From: Bacteroidia bacterium
GTDB lineage: Bacteria > Bacteroidota > Bacteroidia > Bacteroidales > Paludibacteraceae
DNA length: 7,197 bases
Direction: 5' to 3'
Assembly (NCBI GenBank): GCA_021152555.1
Contig: JAGKVE010000075.1
Span: 1 to 7,197, forward strand
Position numbers and translations under genes: made by a program. The notes beneath the pieces are model-generated. The model was given only the letters and a program-made list of their open reading frames with translations, ran no database searches and was not told where the DNA came from. Positions 1 to 4,952 of this stretch are shown in pieces (position 1 is the first letter of the stretch; each line of letters opens with the position of its first letter).

Positions 1-32
1 GTGGACTGTGCAAATCACAGCCCACGTTTTTT
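1..32 (+). terminator. Intrinsic terminator of an upstream gene
   Basis: Stem 1-10 pairs with 16-25 (GTGG/CCAC and CTGTG/CACAG, one A-C mismatch between them) around a 5-nt loop, then G and six T (27-32). This is a standard rho-independent terminator on the + strand. It most likely ends a gene lying left of the window; the hairpin may extend beyond the window edge. Confidence 0.8.
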
Positions 33-104
33 ATTTTACATTGCTATTTTATCTACTTTTCTAACTACTCAACGTTGCACTTCCAACTTGAACTTAGGTT
101 TTAT

Positions 105-157
105 GGTCATAAATCAGCAGACCTTGCGCTGACCTTGCGCGGAGGTAAGGGAGAAAG
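105..157. repeat. Left copy of 53-bp flanking direct repeat
   Basis: Aligns without gaps to 7072-7124 with 43 of 53 positions identical; weaker similarity extends a few bases further left (from about 97). The core holds degenerate 11-bp units in tandem (CTTGCGCTGAC then CTTGCGCGGAG) and ends in AGGGAGAAAG. There is no coding potential I would trust. It lies between the upstream terminator and the first promoter, so it marks one edge of the accessory island. It may be a genome-wide interspersed intergenic repeat or a recombination/insertion boundary; the window alone cannot tell which. Confidence 0.7.
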
Positions 158-198
158 AAAAATGATAGAAAATCGGCAAGAAAAATACAAAAATGCAT

Positions 199-234
199 AA
201 AATGGCACTTTTATTTGCAAGTGTCATTTTTTTT
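199..234 (+). terminator. Terminator-like hairpin overlapping the promoter
   Basis: AAAATGGCACTT (199-210) pairs with AAGTGTCATTTT (219-230) around an 8-nt loop, 12 pairs with one G-U, and continues into a T-run to 234. It could block read-through from the left. The loop contains the TTTG taken as the -33 element of the next promoter, so the inverted repeat could also serve as an operator. Confidence 0.55.
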
Positions 235-245
235 GTGTACCTTTG
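214..245 (+). promoter_or_regulatory. Bacteroides-type promoter for the DUF3791/DUF3990 operon
   Basis: TACCTTTG at 238-245 is a perfect match to the Bacteroidetes -7 consensus TAnnTTTG. TTTG at 214-217 sits 20 bp upstream, the right distance for the -33 element. The expected transcription start is near 252, giving a leader of only about 10-14 nt before the ATG at 263. No Shine-Dalgarno sequence is visible, as is usual in this phylum. Confidence 0.75.
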
Positions 246-258
246 CACCCGCAAAGGT
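239..258. promoter_or_regulatory. Candidate operator: inverted repeat over the -7 box and start site
   Basis: ACCTTTGC (239-246) and GCAAAGGT (251-258) are perfect inverted repeats separated by ACCC. The palindrome covers the -7 element and the likely transcription start, a good position for a repressor, possibly an antitoxin from the operon itself. In RNA only the downstream arm would be transcribed, so a DNA-level role fits better than an RNA hairpin. Palindromes around the TTTG of the -7 box may also arise by chance in this phylum. Confidence 0.4.
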
Positions 259-262
259 TTGA

Positions 263-481
263 ATGATGTCCACACGGAGTAACGAAATATCACTATTCCT
301 TGCCTTCTGCATTGAGCAATACAAGCAACGGCACAATTTGACAGGTGAGCAATCCATGCGCACCCTTGACCAATATGGTGTCTTGGAATATCTGGAAGCA
401 GGCTATGAGCCGTTACACACCCAAAGCGCACAGTGGATCATGGAGGATATAGACGAATTTATTAATAAAAGAAAGCAATGA
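263..481 (+). CDS. DUF3791-like small protein, putative antitoxin or partner
   Basis: A 72-residue protein resembling the DUF3791 family. Visible hallmarks are an N-terminal helix (FCIEQYKQRHNL, about 15-26), a central YGVLEYL segment (38-44), the LHT motif (51-53) and an acidic C-terminal helix (IMEDIDEFINKRK). It has no signal peptide or membrane segment and should be cytosolic. It is the first gene of a three-gene operon, and its stop overlaps the start of the DUF3990 gene by ATGA (478-481), which suggests coupled translation and matched amounts. DUF3791 genes are frequent neighbours of DUF3990 genes; a role as antitoxin or accessory to the possible ADP-ribosyltransferase is inferred from position only. 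A second in-frame ATG at 266 is an equally possible start. Confidence 0.82.
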   Translation: MMSTRSNEISLFLAFCIEQYKQRHNLTGEQSMRTLDQYGVLEYLEAGYEPLHTQSAQWIMEDIDEFINKRKQ

Positions 482-963
482 GAGTCTATCACGGCAGTTT
501 GGAACGTGTTCCGACACCAGAAATACGTCGGGCAACCCGTACGCTTGACTATGGGACGGGCTTTTACACTACCACTTCCGCTAAACAGGCGGAGGATTGG
601 GTGCGCAAACGCATGGGAGATAGCGGAGCTCGAAAAGGCTACGTCAATGAGTACGAATTGGACTTGGAGGCCTTGAAACAGTTCCATTGTGCCTTTTTCG
701 ATTCTCCGACAGACGAGTTGCTGGAGTTTGTCATGAATAACCGTTTGGACCGCAATTTTACACACAATTACGATGTGGTATATGGTCCGGTTGCTAACGA
801 TCGCGTTTATGCTTGTTTCACATTGTACGAAGGCGGAGTAATGAGCAAGGAGAATTTACTTGTGGAACTGCGCACTTACGAGTTAGTGGATCAATATCTA
901 TTCCATACAGAACAAGCTCTCACTGCGTTGACATTTATAAAAGCAAAGGAGATACTACCATGA
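478..963 (+). CDS. DUF3990 protein, ADP-ribosyltransferase-fold putative toxin
   Basis: A 161-residue protein matching the DUF3990 family, which has been linked to the ADP-ribosyltransferase fold. Landmarks in order are YHGS at 4-7 (histidine 5 is the candidate NAD-binding residue of the H-Y-E type), YGTGFYTTTSAKQAEDW at 25-41 (the G-x-G-F-Y-x-T-x-S pattern of the second motif), YDVVYGPVANDRVY at 98-111, and a C-terminal HTEQALTALTFI at 143-154 whose E145/Q146 fall where the third catalytic motif would be. There is no secretion signal or membrane segment, so it likely acts inside the cell. It is coupled by ATGA overlaps to both neighbours (478-481 and 960-963). Toxin activity, and modification of a protein or nucleic acid target, is inferred from fold and operon shape. 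A non-toxic regulatory enzyme is also possible. Confidence 0.85.
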   Translation: MRVYHGSLERVPTPEIRRATRTLDYGTGFYTTTSAKQAEDWVRKRMGDSGARKGYVNEYELDLEALKQFHCAFFDSPTDELLEFVMNNRLDRNFTHNYDVVYGPVANDRVYACFTLYEGGVMSKENLLVELRTYELVDQYLFHTEQALTALTFIKAKEILP

Positions 964-1163
964 GCGAGATAACACAACAAAATCTGTATTTACTTCTGCC
1001 TTTCAAAGTAAGTTGGGTGGCAGACATGTTAGCAGAGGATGAGCATATCAGTACGATAGAAGCCATCCGCCGTGTATATTCTTCCGCCATGTATAAGCAA
1101 TTGGAACAGGAGAGTACCAAACGCTGGCACGAAGGCCCTGTGTCTTTGTATCAAGCGATATAA
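960..1163 (+). CDS. Small helical protein, third gene of the DUF3990 operon
   Basis: A 67-residue protein starting MSEITQQN. The reading frame is open further upstream (to 813), but the ATG at 960 overlapping the DUF3990 stop as ATGA repeats the arrangement of the previous gene pair and is clearly the better start. The protein is predicted to be mostly helical: KVSWVADMLAEDE, then ISTIEAIRRVYSSAMYKQLEQESTKRW, ending in GPVSLYQAI. The pattern S-x-x-Y-x-x-L ... W ... P-x-x-L-Y resembles short proteins that accompany DUF3990 genes, some of which I believe are also labelled DUF3791, but I cannot assign a family with certainty. It is a likely antitoxin or cofactor of the module. No DNA-binding motif is evident. 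Confidence 0.75.
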   Translation: MSEITQQNLYLLLPFKVSWVADMLAEDEHISTIEAIRRVYSSAMYKQLEQESTKRWHEGPVSLYQAI

Positions 1164-1167
1164 AAAT

Positions 1168-1260
1168 ACGTCACTCACTGACGTTAAACAGGTGAAGATA
1201 TGCGATGAAACGCATATCGAGTGCAGTGCCCGAGTAGTCCCCACTACGAGGAATCGGCAC
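1168..1260 (+). other. Cluster of three hairpins after the DUF3990 operon
   Basis: Three stem-loops follow in close order from 5 nt after the stop codon. The first is ACGTCA/TGACGT (1168-1173/1179-1184). The second is GATATGCG/CGCATATC (1197-1204/1211-1218), eight perfect pairs. The third is compound: GTGCCCGA with TCGGCAC (1226-1233/1254-1260, one bulge), holding GTAGT/ACTAC (1234-1238/1243-1247) around CCCC. None is followed by a T-run, so they are not simple terminators. They may protect the 3' end of the operon mRNA, bind protein, or be the 5' part of the structured RNA that follows. Confidence 0.5.
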
Positions 1261-1283
1261 AAACATAGAATTGAAATATAAAA

Positions 1284-1514
1284 GGCGTTTATTGACGCTT
1301 GTTTTGACGGTTTAGAAACTTCGCAACTCTCAAAAAACCTTCGTCCAAAACATGCAACAATAGATGTCTATGTTGGGTATATATAAACGCCCTCTATGGG
1401 TGTACTATATACTTTTCGGCGTAGGCTCTGTGTTGCTTGTATCTTGACGAAGGTAGGCAATGCGAAGGCCTCTAAACCGCAGGACAAGTAACAATTACAG
1501 GTCCTGCGCTTTTT
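1284..1514 (+). ncRNA. Pseudoknotted structured RNA, putative leader or sRNA
   Basis: Long perfect pairings can be read directly. S1: GGCGTTTAT (1284-1292) with ATAAACGCC (1383-1391). S3: CGGTTTAGA plus CTTCGC (1308-1324) with GCGAAG plus TCTAAACCG (1462-1479), an internal loop between the two halves. S2: ACCTTCGTC (1337-1345) with GACGAAGGT (1446-1454), nested inside S3. S1 crosses S2 and S3, so they form a pseudoknot. A local hairpin, CAAC-ATAG/CTAT-GTTG (1355-1375), lies inside S1. The fold runs straight into an intrinsic terminator ending at 1514, which fixes the strand. A weak -7-like TAGAATTG (1266-1273) would start transcription near 1280, just before S1, but I see no -33 element. The next gene starts 26 nt after the T-run, so this is either an independent small RNA or an attenuating leader. 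I do not recognise the family. Confidence 0.65.
1478..1514 (+). terminator. Intrinsic terminator of the pseudoknotted RNA
   Basis: CGCAGGAC (1478-1485) pairs perfectly with GTCCTGCG (1501-1508). An inner GTAA/TTAC stem (1488-1491/1495-1498) closes a CAA loop, and C plus five T follow (1510-1514). Its first two bases are shared with the end of stem S3 of the upstream fold, so the two structures abut and compete slightly. Confidence 0.8.
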
Positions 1515-1539
1515 GTGTATGTACCTTGCGAAGTAAATT

Positions 1540-1821
1540 ATGGCTAATTGGCAAGACATAAAAGCATTAGAGGAACGCATCTACGAGCAAGTAGAGGAGT
1601 TCCTGAATAATCAGGAGGCTTATGCTATGCCTGTGCTGCACGTCTATCTGGATCAGGACGACATGACCTATAAGGCTGCCGCTGAAGAAGGATTGCAAGG
1701 AACAGAAGATGACGGCATTTATCCGATGCCGGAGTTGGTTCGCATGGGCGATGATGGCAAGCAAGAACCTGATATTGATAAGATTAGCGATGTCGCTAAT
1801 AGTTGGATATTTTTAGATTGA
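1540..1821 (+). CDS. Acidic 93-aa protein of unknown function
   Basis: A 93-residue protein starting MANWQDIKALEERIYEQVE. It has 23 acidic against 6 basic residues, a net charge near -17. The first third looks helical (IKALEERIYEQVEEFLNN), then comes a short strand-like VLHVYL, an acidic middle (LQGTEDDGIYPM) and a C-terminal DKISDVANSWIFLD. It has no signal peptide, membrane segment or known catalytic motif. I do not assign a family, though small acidic proteins with this N-terminal and NSWIFLD-like ending seem familiar from Bacteroidales. It stands alone between two structured RNA regions, each with its own terminator, rather than in an operon. The start is the first ATG after the upstream terminator; there is no Shine-Dalgarno. 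Its charge would suit a DNA-mimic or a partner of a basic protein, but this is speculation. Confidence 0.8.
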   Translation: MANWQDIKALEERIYEQVEEFLNNQEAYAMPVLHVYLDQDDMTYKAAAEEGLQGTEDDGIYPMPELVRMGDDGKQEPDIDKISDVANSWIFLD

Positions 1822-1828
1822 GTTTCAG

Positions 1829-1848
1829 TCAAAAATTATCAAAAATTA
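1829..1848. repeat. Perfect 10-bp tandem duplication in an AT-rich spacer
   Basis: TCAAAAATTA occurs twice head to tail (1829-1838 and 1839-1848), just after the stop of the 93-aa gene. The surrounding 1822-1910 is very AT-rich and shows no terminator hairpin, gene or clear promoter, so transcription from the 93-aa gene may run on into the second RNA region. Confidence 0.5.
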
Positions 1849-1920
1849 AAGAAAATTAATATAAAACAGAAATAGATTAACTAACATATAAAATTCGCAT
1901 AGTCAAATAGGCATATACCT

Positions 1921-2099
1921 TGAGCAGCAAGTCGGCAAAACAAAACTGAAAACAAGGAGATATATGTCCCTGCTATCCGTGTGTTGCATGGGGAAGCGGG
2001 GTATTGTTTTCAAGTTTGCCGACTTTGCTGCTTGCCCCGCTGACCTGTGCTTTTTTCTCGTCAGAGATTAACCGGATAGTTCACGCTATTCGGTTTTTT
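1921..2099 (+). ncRNA. Structured leader of the restriction-modification operon, putative attenuator
   Basis: A long imperfect hairpin forms from GCAGCAAGTCGGCAAA (1924-1939) with TTTGCCGACTTTGCTGC (2015-2031, one bulged T), an internal loop, then TGAAAACAA (1947-1955) with TTGTTTTCA (2004-2012). In the apex, CCCTGC (1968-1973) can pair with GCGGGG (1996-2001). AGCGGGG (1995-2001) can instead pair perfectly with CCCCGCT (2035-2041) outside the hairpin, forming a pseudoknot. The apical CTATCCG (1973-1979) is also perfectly complementary to CGGATAG (2073-2079), the 5' arm of the terminator that follows. These mutually exclusive pairings are what a transcription attenuator would show. No promoter fits between the terminator and the methyltransferase start, so operon transcripts must pass through this region. 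An independent terminated small RNA is the alternative. I do not recognise the family. Confidence 0.55.
2070..2099 (+). terminator. Intrinsic terminator immediately before the methyltransferase
   Basis: ACCGGATAG (2071-2079) pairs with CTATTCGGT (2086-2094), nine pairs with one G-U, around the loop TTCACG. A T-run follows (2094-2099), and A2070-T2095 can extend the stem. The methyltransferase ATG at 2120 is 20 nt further on. The terminator therefore either ends an upstream RNA or conditionally controls the restriction operon. Confidence 0.8.
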
Positions 2100-2119
2100 G
2101 ATTGAAAAAAGTAAATTAT

Positions 2120-3307
2120 ATGCCTTACAGAATTGCATCACTATTCTCTGGCTGCGGAGGATTAGATTTAGGTTTTACAGGTGGTTTTGATTTTTATCAA
2201 CACCATTTTGAAAGATTAGATACCCATATCGTGTTTGCAAATGACTTTGATGTTGATGCACAAACATGTTATAATTCTAATCCTTTGCTTGTTGATGATG
2301 GATCGCCTTGTTTGTTACAGGATATCCGAACAGTTAACACCGCTAATATCCCTGATTTTGATATTTTACTAGCAGGCTTTCCTTGCCAACCATTTTCCAA
2401 TGCAGGCAATAGAAAAGGTGTCAATGATGACAATGGACGCGGCACTTTATTCGAGGAATGTGAACGTATATTGAGAAGTAAAATTGAAGCCGGTGTGCCT
2501 CCAATGGCTTTTGTTTTTGAGAATGTAAGAGGAATTATGTCATCAAAAATGAACTCAGGTGTTTCTGTTCCCGATGAAATTAGAAATAGAATGCAGGAGT
2601 TGGGATATAATGTTGCTATGCAATTAGTTTGCGCTAGTGATTATGGTGTGCCACAAAAAAGATATAGATTTTTAATTATCGGGACAAGACAAGATCTGCC
2701 ACAATTTAATTTTGCGACATTAGACCATATAGTACAACATTATAACATTCCATCTGAGAGACAAGGTCACCCTGAGAGATTATTGCTTGGTAGCATAATG
2801 CAGGGACTTGAAGGAATTGAAAACGGAGAGTATTGGGAATATAGTAAGACAACACAAGATATGGTAGAACATATTGGATCTTGTGAACATGGAAATGAAA
2901 TCCTTCCTTTATTCGCAGGTGACTTTCGCATAGACGATTTACCCGATATCGCTTTTGCAGGTCGTTCGTGGAAAAACGTTCCGTACGACTTGTTAACTCC
3001 GCGCTTTAGGAAAATTGCCGATAATCCGAAAAAATATCACGCTCCTAAATTCTTCAGGCGTTTTGCTTATGGAGAAATCAATGGGACAATAACAGCTTCG
3101 GCTCAACCGGAGAATTGTGGTATTACGCATCCTGTGGAGAATAGACGTTATACGGTTCGCGAGTGTGCGCGTATTCAATCGTTCCCAGATAACTATTCTT
3201 TCTCCGCTATCCCTTTGCAATCTCGATACAAAGTTATAGGAAATGCAGTTCCCCCAATTTTAGGATGGGTAGTTGCGAAATCATTATTAGAAACTATTCA
3301 AAATTAA
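2120..3307 (+). CDS. DNA (cytosine-5-)-methyltransferase
   Basis: Transfers a methyl group from S-adenosylmethionine to carbon 5 of cytosine in a specific DNA site, protecting host DNA from the paired nuclease. In the 395-aa protein the conserved motifs appear in order: motif I SLFSGCGGLDLGF (7-19), motif IV GFPCQPFSN with nucleophile Cys89 (86-94), motif VI FENVRG (133-138), motif VIII QKRYRFLIIG (179-188), a variable target-recognition region (about 189-312), then RECARIQSFPDNY (347-359) and motif X YKVIGNAVPP (370-379). All key residues are present and the length is normal for a monospecific enzyme. An in-frame TTG at 2102 would add six residues; I prefer the ATG because homologous proteins begin close to the motif I strand. 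Its stop is 4 nt before the McrB-like gene. The 5' two thirds are AT-rich, while the 3' end (about 2940-3200) is clearly richer in GC, suggesting a mosaic origin. Confidence 0.95.
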   Translation: MPYRIASLFSGCGGLDLGFTGGFDFYQHHFERLDTHIVFANDFDVDAQTCYNSNPLLVDDGSPCLLQDIRTVNTANIPDFDILLAGFPCQPFSNAGNRKGVNDDNGRGTLFEECERILRSKIEAGVPPMAFVFENVRGIMSSKMNSGVSVPDEIRNRMQELGYNVAMQLVCASDYGVPQKRYRFLIIGTRQDLPQFNFATLDHIVQHYNIPSERQGHPERLLLGSIMQGLEGIENGEYWEYSKTTQDMVEHIGSCEHGNEILPLFAGDFRIDDLPDIAFAGRSWKNVPYDLLTPRFRKIADNPKKYHAPKFFRRFAYGEINGTITASAQPENCGITHPVENRRYTVRECARIQSFPDNYSFSAIPLQSRYKVIGNAVPPILGWVVAKSLLETIQN

Positions 3308-3311
3308 AACC

Positions 3312-4952
3312 ATGGCATATTTAACAAAGGAAACGCTAATTGCGGCGTACAAAGTTTTGTCCACCTTATCAGAAAACCCTTCTGCGCAAGGTGCAACACA
3401 GAAAGTGAGTGCAATTAGATACGCTCTCGCACTTGATATGTTTTATAAAGAATATCATAGAGAGTGTGATACTCGCGATTCACAAGATAAAGCATCTTTT
3501 ATCGAAAAAGTAGGAATCGTTGTTGCTTTAGAAAATAGTTTCTACACAACAAATTTTTATGTGCCAGTTACTGAACACCAAGGAGACTTTGCAGTTGGTA
3601 GCAATTTCTATTCAGTGGGAGCAGTAAAGAATTCACTTATAAACCCTGCTATAAGGATAAACTATCCACAAAGAGGATCAAGCCCCTTGTTTGAGATACA
3701 AGATGGGAAATTGATCTGGAAGAAAGAGTTTCTAACAAATTTTAACTTTTATGTTCCGTCCGATGAGGTCAAATGTGCCCTCGTTATATGGTTGTGTAGA
3801 GCAAGAAAGGTGCGATTAGAGGATATATATGGTACTTTAAAATCACAAATTGAAAATCTATTTACAAGCGAGCTTGCTGATATTCTAATGCCATCTAAAG
3901 AGGCTTTCGAAACCACCTCTAAGCAATTAAATGTTGCTGCTGATTTTATTCCAGCTGATATTTCGAAGGATGAATTAGAAAGCATATTCAGACAAAAGCA
4001 AAACAAAAGCATTTCCCGCCAAATCATCTATTTCGGTGCACCGGGAACGGGAAAGAGCCATAAGGTGAGGGAAATAATCGGAGAGGAGACAAATCAGCCG
4101 AATGTGTTCCGCACGACATTCCATCCCGACACGGATTATGCTTCTTTTGTGGGGTGCTACAAACCCTCTATGCGACCGACAACCAGCGCAGAAAAGACGC
4201 TTACAGGCAAAGACGAAGAAATCGCATATAGTTTTGTGCCACAAGTCTTCACGGACGCGTACGTCTATGCGTACAAGCATCCTGCAGAGACCACCTATCT
4301 GGTATTGGAAGAAATAAATCGCGGAAACTGCGCACAGATATTTGGCGACCTGTTCCAACTCTTGGACCGGAAAGAGGGTGTCTCTGAATACAAAATCAAA
4401 GCGGACAACGATTTGGCAAAGTATCTGGTGGCTCAATTAGGCGAAGCATCCGAAGGCATCAAAGACGGCAAACTATGCTTACCTGCGAACCTGAGTATTC
4501 TGGCAACGATGAACACTTCCGACCAAAGTCTCTTTCCGATGGATAGCGCTTTCAAACGCCGTTGGGAATGGGAATATGTGCCAATTAACTATAGTGCAGA
4601 CATCCTTTCCGGCTCATTCGACATCACAATCGGAGAAAAGGTTTACTCGTGGGTGGAATTCATCCAAAGCGTCAACAAACATATCTTCGATCTCACGCAG
4701 AGCGAGGACAAACAGATGGGTAATTTCTTCATCAAACATTCCGTGGACGAAAGCGAGTTTAAGAGCAAAGTGATGTTCTATCTCTGGTACGAAGTGTTGC
4801 GTGACGAGACTGGAAACAACAAGTATTTCTTCCGTCAGAACACGCCGGACGGCAAGGATTCGACTCCGTTCACGTTCAAAGACCTGTACGAAAAGGACGC
4901 ACAAGAGACCATCCAACAGTTTATGGCGTATTTAGGTGTTGCTCCTAAATGA
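3312..4952 (+). CDS. McrB-like AAA+ GTPase, LlaJI R1-type restriction subunit
   Basis: A 546-aa motor and probable target-recognition subunit of a restriction complex. The first about 235 residues form a domain I do not recognise, by analogy the DNA-binding part. The AAA+ domain follows: Walker A GAPGTGKS (242-249), Walker B TYLVLEEINR (328-337), the McrB-type guanine-recognition signature MNTSDQS (400-406; MNTADRS in classical McrB) and a distal DSAFKRRW with candidate arginine finger (411-418). GTP rather than ATP use is inferred from that signature. It sits between the methyltransferase (4-nt gap) and the nuclease (ATGA overlap, 4949-4952), the order expected for LlaJI or BsuMI-like systems. 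Base composition changes sharply near the start of the AAA+ domain (about 4010), from roughly 32-38% GC to about 50%, so the N-terminal part may have been exchanged separately. Confidence 0.93.
   Translation: MAYLTKETLIAAYKVLSTLSENPSAQGATQKVSAIRYALALDMFYKEYHRECDTRDSQDKASFIEKVGIVVALENSFYTTNFYVPVTEHQGDFAVGSNFYSVGAVKNSLINPAIRINYPQRGSSPLFEIQDGKLIWKKEFLTNFNFYVPSDEVKCALVIWLCRARKVRLEDIYGTLKSQIENLFTSELADILMPSKEAFETTSKQLNVAADFIPADISKDELESIFRQKQNKSISRQIIYFGAPGTGKSHKVREIIGEETNQPNVFRTTFHPDTDYASFVGCYKPSMRPTTSAEKTLTGKDEEIAYSFVPQVFTDAYVYAYKHPAETTYLVLEEINRGNCAQIFGDLFQLLDRKEGVSEYKIKADNDLAKYLVAQLGEASEGIKDGKLCLPANLSILATMNTSDQSLFPMDSAFKRRWEWEYVPINYSADILSGSFDITIGEKVYSWVEFIQSVNKHIFDLTQSEDKQMGNFFIKHSVDESEFKSKVMFYLWYEVLRDETGNNKYFFRQNTPDGKDSTPFTFKDLYEKDAQETIQQFMAYLGVAPK

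Noticed and set aside
1522..1530. TACCTTGCG as a promoter -7 box or remnant of the flanking repeat
   Set aside because: It matches only part of TAnnTTTG and has no TTTG at the right distance upstream. The nine bases shared with the right flanking repeat are not backed by any surrounding similarity.
1368..1580. 70-codon minus-strand frame over the pseudoknotted RNA
   Set aside because: The region is explained by + strand RNA helices and a + strand terminator. The frame has no credible start context and runs into the 93-aa gene. Such frames may be annotated as proteins in other genomes only because the RNA is conserved.
2102..2119. TTG at 2102 as the methyltransferase start
   Set aside because: It is only 3 nt after the terminator T-run and adds six lysine/asparagine-type residues with no motif. 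The ATG at 2120 lies at the normal distance before motif I. It cannot be excluded without data.
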